A stretch of 64,000 bases of DNA from an uncultured Rhodopila sp. (lineage in GTDB: Bacteria; Pseudomonadota; Alphaproteobacteria; Acetobacterales; Acetobacteraceae). The stretch's first letter is position 1. Every line of letters starts with the position of its first letter. This document shows, one piece after another, positions 7,990 to 18,373 of this stretch. A program made the translations under genes and the position numbers. The DNA is taken from assembly GCA_903851415.1 (NCBI GenBank), contig CAINOE010000158.1, positions 1-64,000 of the forward strand. The letters run 5' to 3'. The notes below the pieces were generated by a model, which saw only the letters and a list, made by a program, of their open reading frames with translations, was not told the origin of the DNA and searched no databases.

Positions 7990-9405
7990 TTACCGCACCC
8001 CGCTCGGCCACAGCACCACGCGCAGGGTTTGCAGCAGGATGACGAAGTCGAACAGGATGGAGAAGTTCTTCACGTAGTACAGGTCGTAGCTGAGCTTCGA
8101 CCGCGCATCGTCGATCGAGGCGCCATAGGGGTAGTTGATTTGCGCCCAGCCGGTCAGCCCGGCCTTGACCATGTGCCGCTCGTTATACAGCGGGATCTTA
8201 TCCGCCAGTTCGGCGACGAACATCGGCCGTTCGGGGCGGGGGCCGACGAACGACATGTCGCCGCGCAGAATGTTCACCAGTTGCGGCAGCTCGTCGATCC
8301 GGGTGCGCCGCAGGAAGGCGCCGGCCTTGGTGATGCGGTTGTCCTTCTGCATCGCCCAGACCGCGCCCTTGGCCTCGGCGTTCACCCGCATGGTGCGCAG
8401 CTTCATGATCCAGAACACGCGCCCGTCCAGCGTCACACGCTCCTGCCAGTAGAACACCGAACCCGGCCCTTCCCAGCGGATGGCGAACATGCCGCCGAGG
8501 ATCAGCGGCGCGGTCAGCAGCAGGACGACCGAGCTGACCAGCAGGTCGAACGCCCGCTTCAGGAAGCGGTCCAGGGCGCCGAAGGTGAAGCCGCCGCTGA
8601 AGACGAGCCATCCCAGCTCCATCCGCTTGAGGTCGATGCGGCGGATCTCCGTCTCGACGAAGCTGAGATATTGCACCACCGGGAAACCGGCGCGCTTGCA
8701 CTCCAGCAGCCGCTGCAGGTTCATGCCGCGCCTTTCATCCGGCGCGACGATGATCATGTCGGCCGCCGCCATCCTGGCGACAGCCAGGACATCGAACCCG
8801 GCCGGCGTGTGGATGCGGCCGGGCGGGTTCTCCGCCAGGCGCGGGTCGATTTCGCCGAACGCCGGATCGTGCAGCAGAGCGATCTCGTCGTTCAGCGTGC
8901 TGCCCTCGCGGCCCAGCATCAGCAGCAGGTCCCAGGCGCGCTGGCCGGCGCCGATGATCAGCAGCCGGCGGCTGAGGATGTGCCGGCGCACCATGAGGTC
9001 GATGACGACCCTGGCGAGAAAGGCGCAGGCGGTGAACGCCACGAAAGCGACGGCGAACAGCACTGCCTGGTTTTCGCCGCCCGGGGCCGCGCTGCCGTGG
9101 ATCAGCAGCGGCTGGATCAACGACAAGAGAACGGCGAGCGCAGCGCCCATGCCGACAACCAGCGGCACCCGCGTCAGGGAACGCCCAAGGTCCACGACCG
9201 CGTCGCGGCGGTAGAGGCCCATGGCGAACAGCAGCAGCAGATCGAACAGCGGATAGCTGAACCCGCGTGCGTCCACCGGCAGGACGGACAGCGACAGCAG
9301 CCCGGGCCGGGTGAACAGCAGGACGAGCGGCCAGACGGCCAGGACGAGCGCAGTATCCAGCCCGAACAGCACCATTCCCGTGGTGGTTTTCGAAAGTCGC
9401 ATCAT
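7990..9405 (-). CDS. Undecaprenyl-phosphate sugar phosphotransferase (exopolysaccharide initiating enzyme)
   Basis: 471-aa membrane enzyme that would transfer a sugar-1-phosphate to undecaprenyl phosphate to start repeat-unit assembly. N-terminal four hydrophobic segments (about residues 10-130), a Rossmann-like domain (LLIIGAGQRAWDL near residue 155), then the bacterial sugar-transferase domain: KRAFDLLVSS membrane hairpin, ERVTLDGRVFWIMKLRTM, RRTRIDELPQLVNILRGDM, SFVGPRPERP and KAGLTGWAQINYPYG. Architecture fits the WcaJ/EpsB-type group. Start is one of two tandem ATGs (9405, 9402) with CAGGATCAGGACG just upstream. Diverges from uvrB over 160 bp. The polymerase at 2623-4062 is a plausible pathway partner. 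Confidence 0.92.
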   Translation of the reverse strand: MMRLSKTTTGMVLFGLDTALVLAVWPLVLLFTRPGLLSLSVLPVDARGFSYPLFDLLLLFAMGLYRRDAVVDLGRSLTRVPLVVGMGAALAVLLSLIQPLLIHGSAAPGGENQAVLFAVAFVAFTACAFLARVVIDLMVRRHILSRRLLIIGAGQRAWDLLLMLGREGSTLNDEIALLHDPAFGEIDPRLAENPPGRIHTPAGFDVLAVARMAAADMIIVAPDERRGMNLQRLLECKRAGFPVVQYLSFVETEIRRIDLKRMELGWLVFSGGFTFGALDRFLKRAFDLLVSSVVLLLTAPLILGGMFAIRWEGPGSVFYWQERVTLDGRVFWIMKLRTMRVNAEAKGAVWAMQKDNRITKAGAFLRRTRIDELPQLVNILRGDMSFVGPRPERPMFVAELADKIPLYNERHMVKAGLTGWAQINYPYGASIDDARSKLSYDLYYVKNFSILFDFVILLQTLRVVLWPSGVR

Positions 9406-9472
9406 CGTCCTGATCCTGCCCGCGGGCCGAGCCTCCGGTCCAGGACGGGTCGTATCAGAATCAAGTATGGAT

Positions 9473-9497
9473 GTGCACCGAAATTGCGGGGTGCACC
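9473..9497. promoter_or_regulatory. Paired GTGCACC sites in the sugar transferase/uvrB divergent promoter region
   Basis: Two copies of GTGCACC (9473-9479 and 9491-9497), 18 bp start to start. The GTGCAC core is self-complementary, so this could be a dimeric operator seen from both directions. No regulator is adjacent. Weak evidence; two seven-mers in 160 bp of GC-rich DNA could be chance. Confidence 0.25.
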
Positions 9498-9565
9498 AGC
9501 AGGGAAGCTCTGACCTCTCGACGCGCCTGCCCCGGCGCCCCAAGTATGCCGGCCAAGGAGACCCC

Positions 9566-11758
9566 ATGTCGCAGACCCTTCTCCGCACCCCGCCGGTGCT
9601 GTTCATGCCGCAGAAGCAGGCGGCCAAGCCGATGACGCGGACCTTGCGCGCCGTCTCCGAATACGAGCCCGCCGGCGACCAGCCGGCGGCGATCCGGGAA
9701 CTCGTCCGCGGGGTGAACGCCGAGGAGCGCGACCAGGTGCTGCTCGGCGTCACCGGGTCGGGCAAAACGTTCACCATGGCGAAGGTGATAGAGCAGGTGC
9801 AAAAGCCGACCTTGATACTGGCGCCAAATAAGACGCTGGCGGCACAGTTGTACGGGGAGATGAAAAGTTTTTTCCCCGACAATGCAGTCGAATACTTCGT
9901 CAGCTACTACGATTATTACCAGCCGGAAGCCTACGTCCCGCGCACCGACACCTATATCGAAAAAGACGCGCAGATCAACGAGCAGATCGACCGCATGCGC
10001 CACGCCGCCACGCAGTCCCTGCTGGAGCGGAACGACGTCATCGTGGTCGCCTCGGTGTCCTGCATCTACGGTATCGGCTCGGTCGAGACCTATTCCAAGA
10101 TGGTGGCGAAGCTCGAGGTGGGCGGCCGGATCGACCGCGACAAGCTGGCCAAGGCGCTGGTCGATCTGCAATACCGCCGCAACGACACCGGCTTCGCCCG
10201 CGGCTGCTTCCGGCTGCGCGGCGAAATCGTCGATATCTTCCCGAGCCATTACGAAGACCGCGCCTGGCGCATCACGCTGTTCGGCGACGAGATCGAAACC
10301 GTGCGCGAGTTCGATCCGCTGACCGGCGAGATCACCGCCGAACTGAAGGACATCACCGTCTACGCCAACAGCCACTACGTCACGCCGCGGCCGACGCTGA
10401 CCCAGGCGGTGCGCGACATCAAGACCGAACTGAAAGAGCAGCTCGCGGTGCTGAACGCCGAAGGCAAGCTGCTGGAGGCGCAGCGGCTGGAGCAGCGCAC
10501 GATCTTCGATATCGAAATGATGGAAACCACCGGGTCGTGCAAGGGGATCGAGAACTACTCCCGCTATTTGACCGGCCGCGCGCCCGGCGACCCGCCGCCG
10601 ACGCTGTTCGAATACCTGCCGGAAAACGCCCTTCTCATCGTCGACGAATCCCATGTCACCGTCCCGCAGATCGGCGGCATGTTCAAAGGCGACTACGCCC
10701 GCAAAAAAGTGCTGGCGGAGTTCGGCTTCCGCCTGCCGTCCTGCGTGGACAACCGGCCGCTGAAGTTCGAGGAGTGGGAACGTTTCCGTCCCATGACCAT
10801 CTTCGTTTCGGCCACGCCGGGACCGTGGGAGATGGAGCGCACCGCCGGCGTGTTCGCCGAACAGGTCATCCGGCCGACCGGCCTGATCGATCCGGTCACC
10901 GAGGTGCGGCCGGTGGAATACCAGGTCGATGACCTGCTGCATGAATGCAAAGCGGTCGCCGCGGCCGGCGGCCGGGTCCTGGTGACGACACTGACGAAAC
11001 GGATGGCCGAGCAGTTGACCGATTACCTGACGGAACAAGGCGTCAAGGTCCGCTATCTCCATTCTGATATCGACACGCTGGAGCGCATCGAAATCATCCG
11101 CGACCTCCGCCTCGGCGTCTTCGACGTTCTGGTCGGCATTAACCTGTTGCGGGAGGGTCTCGATATTCCCGAGTGCTCGCTTGTGGCAATTCTTGATGCT
11201 GACAAAGAAGGCTTCCTGCGCTCGCAAACTTCTTTGATCCAGACCATCGGCCGCGCCGCCCGCAACATCGACGGCCGGGTCCTGCTGTATGCCGACGTGA
11301 TGACAAGATCGCTGCGCGCCGCGATCGAGGAAACCGAACGCCGCCGCAACAAGCAGCGGACCTGGAACGAAGACCACGGAATCACGCCGATTTCGATCCG
11401 GCGGAACATCGGCAATGTCCTGGAGAGCGTGTTCGAGCAGGATTACGTGACGGTTGCCCCGGTCGCCGGCTCCGAAACGAAGGAGTTCGTCGGCAAGGAC
11501 CTGAAGGCGGCGATCGCGGACCTGGAAAAGCGGATGCGGGCGGTGGCGGCGGATCTGGAGTTCGAACAGGCGGCACGGCTGCGCGACGAGATCAAGCGGC
11601 TGGAAGCGCTGGAACTGGGCTTGCCGGCCCCACCCGTGGCGACCGCGGCGGCACGCATGAACAAGAGAAGCGGGCCCGAGCCGATGGGTCCGGGCGGTGG
11701 CGGCTACGACCCGTCGAAGCGGCGGGGCCGCAGCGGGATGCGCCGCCGCGGCCCCTGA
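9566..11758 (+). CDS. uvrB: Excinuclease ABC subunit B (UvrB)
   Basis: 730-aa damage-recognition helicase of nucleotide excision repair. Receives DNA from UvrA2, verifies the lesion and recruits UvrC. Visible: Walker A GVTGSGKT (residues 61-68), the beta-hairpin region FVSYYDYYQPEAYVP, DESHVTVPQIGGM (Walker B/domain), helicase motifs including HSDIDTLERIEIIRDLR and RAARNIDGRV, and the C-terminal UVR motif (DLEFEQAARLRDEIKRLE) that contacts UvrC. An about 30-residue N-terminal extension precedes the usual start; AAGGAG 5 nt before ATG 9566 supports this longer start. The C-terminus has a Gly/Arg-rich tail. No alphaproteobacterial LexA box (GTTC-N7-GTTC) was seen upstream. Confidence 0.98.
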   Translation: MSQTLLRTPPVLFMPQKQAAKPMTRTLRAVSEYEPAGDQPAAIRELVRGVNAEERDQVLLGVTGSGKTFTMAKVIEQVQKPTLILAPNKTLAAQLYGEMKSFFPDNAVEYFVSYYDYYQPEAYVPRTDTYIEKDAQINEQIDRMRHAATQSLLERNDVIVVASVSCIYGIGSVETYSKMVAKLEVGGRIDRDKLAKALVDLQYRRNDTGFARGCFRLRGEIVDIFPSHYEDRAWRITLFGDEIETVREFDPLTGEITAELKDITVYANSHYVTPRPTLTQAVRDIKTELKEQLAVLNAEGKLLEAQRLEQRTIFDIEMMETTGSCKGIENYSRYLTGRAPGDPPPTLFEYLPENALLIVDESHVTVPQIGGMFKGDYARKKVLAEFGFRLPSCVDNRPLKFEEWERFRPMTIFVSATPGPWEMERTAGVFAEQVIRPTGLIDPVTEVRPVEYQVDDLLHECKAVAAAGGRVLVTTLTKRMAEQLTDYLTEQGVKVRYLHSDIDTLERIEIIRDLRLGVFDVLVGINLLREGLDIPECSLVAILDADKEGFLRSQTSLIQTIGRAARNIDGRVLLYADVMTRSLRAAIEETERRRNKQRTWNEDHGITPISIRRNIGNVLESVFEQDYVTVAPVAGSETKEFVGKDLKAAIADLEKRMRAVAADLEFEQAARLRDEIKRLEALELGLPAPPVATAAARMNKRSGPEPMGPGGGGYDPSKRRGRSGMRRRGP

Positions 11759-11918
11759 ACCGCGACGCAACCCGACGCCGCCCGCTGGCGTTACTGCCGG
11801 TGAGAACAGGCGCGGCGTCCGGGTAAGCCCCGGCAAACGCTGAGTTTCCCGGAGTGCCCAAGCGGCAGCCGGCAACGGCGCCCTGTTGTCAGCGAACAGC
11901 AACATCCAGGAGAGCAGC

Positions 11919-12248
11919 ATGAAATCCTTTGTCCTCGGGGTCGCCATGACGGCGGTCCTGACAACCGGCACCTGCCTCGCGCAGGGCGTGCAAAGCGGCA
12001 AGCCGGCGGCAGCGGGCAACAACAACCAGGCCGTCGCCACCACATCGGACAACGCCTCCAGGCCAGCCGCGGGGTCGAACAGCTTCACAATGGGCGAGGC
12101 CAAGGCGCGCTTTGAGCGGCAAGGCTTTTCCAACGTCAGCGACCTGAAGAAGGACAACAACGGCGTCTGGCACGGCAAGGCGCAGAAGGACGGGTCAAAC
12201 GACCAGGTCTGGCTCGACTACAAAGGCAACATCGGCGTTTCGCAATAG
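11919..12248 (+). CDS. Small secreted protein, 109 aa
   Basis: Sec signal peptide at residues 1-22 (MKSFVLGVAMTAVLTTGTCLAQ, ALA/CLAQ-type cleavage). A Ser/Ala/Asn-rich linker follows, then a compact domain (MGEAKARFERQGFSNVSDLKKD, NNGVWHGKAQKDGSNDQVWLDYKGNI) resembling the PepSY-like or DUF of other alphaproteobacterial periplasmic proteins, in which a helix is followed by a three-stranded sheet. Function unknown. Start ATG 11919 has CAGGAGAG 6 nt upstream. Followed at 11 nt by the glycine-zipper gene, so probably co-transcribed. Confidence 0.8.
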   Translation: MKSFVLGVAMTAVLTTGTCLAQGVQSGKPAAAGNNNQAVATTSDNASRPAAGSNSFTMGEAKARFERQGFSNVSDLKKDNNGVWHGKAQKDGSNDQVWLDYKGNIGVSQ

Positions 12249-12259
12249 GAGATCGTCCC

Positions 12260-12874
12260 ATGGCACAACGCACCATTGCACGCCTGTATGACAGCTACGA
12301 CCACGCCCGCGAGGTGGTGAACGAACTGGAAGCGGCCGGCGTCCCGCATCGCGACATCAGCCTCGTCGCCAACGACAGGACTCAGAACGGGTCGTCCCAC
12401 GTGCACACGACAACCGCGGCAACCAGCGGCGGCGCGGGCGCCGTGCTCGGCACTGTCGTAGGCGGCGGTGCCGGGCTTCTGGCCGGCATCGGCGCCCTGG
12501 CGATTCCCGGCGTTGGTCCGGTCGTCGCGGCCGGCTGGCTCGTCGCAACCCTGACCGGCGCGGGCATCGGCGCGGCTTCGGGCGGACTTATCGGCGCTCT
12601 GACCGGGGCCGGCGTCAGTCAGGAAGAGGCTCATGTCTATGCGGAAGGAGTCCGCGGCGGCGGGTCGCTCGTCACCGTCCGCGTGGCTGAAGCCGATGCC
12701 GCGCGGGCCGAGGATATCCTGGGACGGCATGGACCGGTGGATTGGCAGCAGCGCCGCGCCTCGTATGGGCCGGATTGGAAGGGCTTCGACGAAACCCGCG
12801 GTCCGAACGCCGAACCGCTGGCGACCGGGGCGGACGTGCCTCCGGCGAGAGCCGAACCGGGCCGGCCTTTGTAG
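12260..12874 (+). CDS. General-stress-type protein with glycine-zipper membrane segment, 204 aa
   Basis: The N-terminal about 45 residues (RTIARLYDSYDHAREVVNEL) resemble the domain found at the start of YflT/general-stress-17M-like proteins. Residues 55-120 are a Gly/Ala-rich pair of hydrophobic segments with GxxxG spacing (GAGAVLGTVVGGGAGLLAG). Then comes a ferredoxin-like strand-helix (EEAHVYAEGVRGGGSLVTVRV) and a disordered polar tail. Proteins of this kind respond to osmotic, desiccation or envelope stress in many bacteria; that role here is inference. Start ATG 12260 follows AATAGGAGATCG. The 11-nt spacing to the upstream secreted-protein gene suggests an operon. Confidence 0.75.
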   Translation: MAQRTIARLYDSYDHAREVVNELEAAGVPHRDISLVANDRTQNGSSHVHTTTAATSGGAGAVLGTVVGGGAGLLAGIGALAIPGVGPVVAAGWLVATLTGAGIGAASGGLIGALTGAGVSQEEAHVYAEGVRGGGSLVTVRVAEADAARAEDILGRHGPVDWQQRRASYGPDWKGFDETRGPNAEPLATGADVPPARAEPGRPL

Positions 12875-12979
12875 CAATGGGAAGGGCGGGGACTTCTGGA
12901 AACGGTCCCTGCCCGGAACCTTGGTTTTCCCCCTGGCTTGTGCCACGGCAGCGGCCTCGATCCACAGCGGGGGAATACA

Positions 12980-13663
12980 ATGCCAGCGCTCCGTATCGGC
13001 CTTCTGGCCTTTCCGGCGATGACCCAATTGGATCTGACCGGGCCGTTGCAGGTCTTCGCCAGCCTCCCCGACGCCGATGTGCGGGTCCTGTGGAAGACGC
13101 TCGACCCGATCCGGACGCAGGGCGGATTGCGTCTGCTGCCTGACACAACGCTGGACGACTGTCCGCATCTCGATGTGATCTGCGTTCCCGGCGGTCCCGG
13201 CGTTGCGGACCTGATGGACGATGAGGTCGTGCTGTCCTTCCTGCGGGTGCGAGCCGGGCAAGCACGCTTTGTCGGGTCGATCTGTACCGGCGCGCTGATT
13301 TTGGGTGCGGCCGGCCTGTTGCGCGGCAGGAAGGCGACGACCCATTGGGCCTGGACCGACCTGCTGGTGCCGTTCGGGGCCATCCCGACACTGGGGCGGG
13401 TTGTGCGGGACGGCAAGTTCTTCAGCGGCGGCGGGGTCACCGCCGGCATCGACTTCGCGTTGACCATGGTCGCGGAACTGGCCGGCCGGGATGCCGCGGA
13501 AGTCATCCAACTCGGCATCGAGTATGCCCCTGCCCCGCCGTTCGATGCCGGTCATCCGGACACGGCGCGGCCGGCGCTGGTGGCCTCCGCGCGGGCTCGC
13601 ATGGCGGCCATCCGAACCGAGCGGGAGGCACGGGTGAATGCGGCAGCGGCGAGGCTGTTCTGA
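12980..13663 (+). CDS. DJ-1/PfpI-family protein, isonitrile-hydratase-like
   Basis: 227-aa class-I glutamine-amidotransferase-like fold. Nucleophile elbow SICTGALILGAAGLLRG with C102, an acidic residue near the N-terminus (LDLTGPLQVF), and KATTHWAW after the elbow. This matches the isonitrile hydratase/AraC-type transcription-factor amidase subgroup rather than the DJ-1 chaperone subgroup. Members hydrate isonitriles to N-substituted formamides; the actual substrate here is unknown. Start ATG 12980 chosen because MPALRIGLLAF begins the first beta strand; GGGGGAA lies about 5 nt upstream. Single gene, not coupled to its neighbours. Confidence 0.85.
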   Translation: MPALRIGLLAFPAMTQLDLTGPLQVFASLPDADVRVLWKTLDPIRTQGGLRLLPDTTLDDCPHLDVICVPGGPGVADLMDDEVVLSFLRVRAGQARFVGSICTGALILGAAGLLRGRKATTHWAWTDLLVPFGAIPTLGRVVRDGKFFSGGGVTAGIDFALTMVAELAGRDAAEVIQLGIEYAPAPPFDAGHPDTARPALVASARARMAAIRTEREARVNAAAARLF

Positions 13664-13852
13664 TATCGATCACATGGCGGCGCCCGCCGTCACAACCCGA
13701 CCCGGATGTCGCCAATCCGCCATGCATCCGCGATAATCGTTCTCGGTACACGAAAAATTCCCGGATAAAGGCAACTTTAGGACACAATTCATTTCCACAG
13801 TCCTGTTCGAAAGCGGCTACGGTGCTTTCCGGCTTAACGGGAATGGTGACAG

Positions 13853-14038
13853 ATGATGTGCGAGACGACAGGCTGCACGCTGACATTGGCCGCGCTGCTG
13901 AGGGACCCGCTGGTTCAACTGGTGATGCGCAGCGACAACGTGTCGGAGACAGACCATTCCGCCTTGCTGACGCGTGTGCAGAACGCGCTGATCGCACGGA
14001 CATCGCTGATGGACCCGGGTCCGCGCCCGGGTCTTTGA
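13853..14038 (+). CDS. Small protein, 61 aa, unknown
   Basis: Begins with tandem ATG codons (13853, 13856) and encodes a largely helical peptide with LAALLRDPLVQLVMRSDNVSE in its first half and a second amphipathic helix (HSALLTRVQNALIAR). The composition looks coding and the first helix recalls small alphaproteobacterial proteins of similar size, but I cannot name a family. A weak GGTGAC precedes the start. It sits alone in a 660-bp gap, just before palindromic repeat copy 2. Confidence 0.5.
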   Translation: MMCETTGCTLTLAALLRDPLVQLVMRSDNVSETDHSALLTRVQNALIARTSLMDPGPRPGL

Positions 14039-14116
14039 GCGGGCTGCAAAGCGTCATTGGCCCGCGGCGCATCAGCCGCTTCCCAGCGGCCGGTCAAGGC
14101 CACTCTGCCCATAAAC

Positions 14117-14195
14117 GTCATGGCCCGGCTTGTTGTCCGGGCCACCTGTCGCGGCACTGTGCTGGCATACGTGGCCCGGACAGCCGGGCCACGAC
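14117..14195. repeat. REP-like intergenic palindromic element, copy 2
   Basis: Inverted structure bounded by GTCATGGCCCGGC on the left and GCCGGGCCACGAC on the right, with internal GTCCGGGCCACC and GTGGCCCGGAC arms. Same family as the copies at 5.1, 29.1 and 37.1 kb; the right boundary has one change (CACGAC for CATGAC). Confidence 0.75.
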
Positions 14196-14327
14196 GTGAA
14201 AGCGGGCCGGGCAGGTCAGTCTCAACGCAGACATGTATGACAGCCGCACCATCATGCGCGCAGACGCTGACGTGTCCCCGGCGGCACCGGGAACACGCCG
14301 CTCCGTCAAACGACGGCTGCGAAAACC

Positions 14328-14555
14328 TTACTTCGAGGCAGCAGGTGCGAAGTTCTGGCCAGCCCTCGCCGCCTGGAGGCTCTGTGCATTCAGGCTGTCG
14401 GTCTCCGACTTCGGCGCCGCGGCTTTGGCTTTCGTTGCCTTGGCATGATGGGCGGCGGGGGCCGGGGTGACCGGTTTGCTTTCGGCGGCAAAGGTCGGCG
14501 CTGCCAGGGCTACGGCGAAGCACGACGCAACGAGCAGGCGAATCAGATGAGGCAT
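14328..14555 (-). CDS. Small secreted Ala/Lys-rich protein, 75 aa
   Basis: Signal peptide MPHLIRLLVASCFAVALAA ending PTFAAES, then a low-complexity Lys/Ala/Pro/His stretch (AHHAKATKAKAAAPKS) and a short polar C-terminus (SLNAQSLQAARAGQNFA). Such proteins occur in the periplasm of Acetobacteraceae-like bacteria; function unknown. Start ATG 14555 has GAAGGA 8 nt upstream, a good ribosome site. The frame is open further upstream to 14759 but with no supporting signal. Co-directional with clpB but separated by a 121-bp palindrome. Confidence 0.65.
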   Translation of the reverse strand: MPHLIRLLVASCFAVALAAPTFAAESKPVTPAPAAHHAKATKAKAAAPKSETDSLNAQSLQAARAGQNFAPAASK

Positions 14556-14762
14556 ATCATTGTCCTTCGGGAGGTTTACCATTCCCGGACACAAGCGCCC
14601 GGGCCGAGCTCCGTACGGAACTATATCATAACAAATACGGGAGGCTGCAAGAGATTTCTTTGCCTCAGCCCAAACAACGATCCGGAAACGCAGCCGATCG
14701 GGTTCAGGCAGTGAGCAGCCTTGCTGCCGGAGCCGAGAGGCGCCGGGAGAAGGGTGCACGCC

Positions 14763-14883
14763 CCATAGGCGCTAAAATAAGGGCTGGCGGCGGGGATATC
14801 GCCCCCGTGTCATGGCCGGACTAGATCCGGCCATGACACAATGGGACGGGCCGCCGACTCCCGGGTTATTTTAGCGCGTATGG
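14763..14883. repeat. 121-bp long imperfect palindrome (REP/MITE-like), downstream of clpB
   Basis: Outer arms CCATAGGCGCTAAAATAA (14763-14780) and its complement at 14866-14883 match at 17 of 18 positions. Inside lies a second near-perfect palindrome TGTCATGGCCGGA-ctaga-TCCGGCCATGACA (14808-14838), the same core as the dispersed intergenic elements. The whole unit can fold into one long cruciform or hairpin. No target-site duplication was found. It begins 29 bp past the clpB stop, so it may also stop clpB transcription. Confidence 0.75.
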
Positions 14884-14911
14884 AGGCAAGCCCCCTCCCC
14901 GGCATCCAGGA

Positions 14912-17491
<2,580 letters not shown>

Positions 17492-17565
17492 GCTTCTGTC
17501 CCTTCACTCAGGCGACGGGCCCGTCCATGCCCCTGACAAGGCGACACGCGCAGGCTTTGCCGTCG

Positions 17566-17594
17566 AAGTGGGGCGGCGCAAGCGGCGCCTCAAG
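17566..17594 (-). promoter_or_regulatory. Sigma-32 (RpoH) heat-shock promoter of clpB
   Basis: On the minus strand: CTTGAGG (17594-17588), 14-nt spacer, CCCCACTT (17573-17566), close to the RpoH consensus CTTGAAA-N11-16-CCCCATNT. It predicts a start near 17559 and a leader of about 68 nt, consistent with clpB being a heat-shock gene. Confidence 0.75.
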
Positions 17595-17613
17595 GGGGAG
17601 TGAGCGAAGGCAA

Positions 17614-17943
17614 ATGGAATATCTGTCCCGTTTCCCGGTCAAGGGTCTGACGGCGAAGGCCCCCGGATCGGCCCGGCTTCGGGGTGAACCGGATACCGGC
17701 GCCCGCCGCTACCGGCACCGTGCCACCAACCGGTTCAGTCGCGGCATGGCCCGTGCGGAGCGCATCCGGTTCGGCAATGAGATCGCGGCCGCCGTGCCTG
17801 CATTGCAGGTCGTCGGGCGCATGATGCGTTGCCCTGCTACCGAAGCAGATCCCGGAACCGCGGAGCGCGATGCTGATGCGGGATCGCAACATCGTCCGTT
17901 CTGGGAAAATATCGAGTTGGCGTGCACGTCAAGCCGTGGGTGA
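17614..17943 (+). pseudogene. Internally deleted MOSC-domain protein remnant
   Basis: The 109-codon frame starts like a MOSC-domain protein (MEYLSRFPVKGLTAKAPGSA, then a degraded G-x-x-RRY element). It then jumps to the C-terminal MOSC signature with the conserved cysteine (GRMMRCPATEADPGTAERDA). About 100 or more residues normally lying between these two blocks are missing, and the end (FWENIELACTSSRG) no longer resembles the family. MOSC proteins carry sulfur or bind the molybdenum cofactor; this one is probably non-functional. AAGG precedes ATG 17614. Family assignment is from motif recall, not a search. Confidence 0.55.
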
Positions 17944-18032
17944 CGCCCGCCCTGCGGTCGGGGATGCTATCAGCCGCCGCATCCGTGAATGCGACCGAAG
18001 TTGACAAGATTTGTGATCGCGAAATTGTGAGA

Positions 18033-18127
18033 ATCTGGTTGCCTGCTGACGAAATCGTGAGTTAGAAGCTAGGTGTTTCCTCCCCTCAACCTGGCCGCGG
18101 AAGTTCGCTTCCGCGGCGCTCTTTTTT
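18033..18127 (+). ncRNA. Candidate small RNA with anti-Shine-Dalgarno loop (suhB/MmgR-like)
   Basis: A -35-like TTGACA lies at 18001-18006, with the start expected near 18030-18036. The transcript would contain GGTTGCCTGCTGACG, then a 7-bp stem GCTAGGT (18068-18074) / ACCTGGC (18089-18095) holding a 14-nt loop that exposes CCTCCCC. It ends in a strong terminator hairpin with a UUCG tetraloop and a U-run. No open frame fits. Size, C-rich loop and terminator match alphaproteobacterial Hfq-type sRNAs; the likeness to the suhB/MmgR (alpha-r8) family is from memory and should be tested. The -10 box is weak. Confidence 0.7.
18095..18127 (+). terminator. Intrinsic terminator of the candidate sRNA
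   Basis: Perfect 9-bp stem CCGCGGAAG / CTTCCGCGG closed by TTCG, followed by CGCTCTTTTTT. There is no coding gene immediately upstream on this strand except the decayed MOSC frame, which supports an RNA gene ending here. Confidence 0.85.
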
Positions 18128-18373
18128 CGAGCGCCGCGGTGCGCGTATCCGGTGCCGAAGCGGTCTGATTTCCGGCGGGGCGCCGCGAAGCAACGGCTGC
18201 GTCAAACCGGCCGGTCCGCCATCGCCGCGCGCGTGCCGGACCGGTCGTTCAGCGGTCCGCTGCCGATCGGCTGCTTTTGGGCAACGGCGCAGTCCGGATC
18301 CGCCGGCGAAGAAGCGGCGCCGGCCAGGGGGCGTCATGCGCCATTCCGGGCGGCGGCGGCGCGGCAGGTCATT

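Noticed and set aside
9406..9565. LexA/SOS box upstream of uvrB
   Set aside because: No GTTC-N7-GTTC or GAAC-N7-GAAC pattern was seen in the intergenic region.
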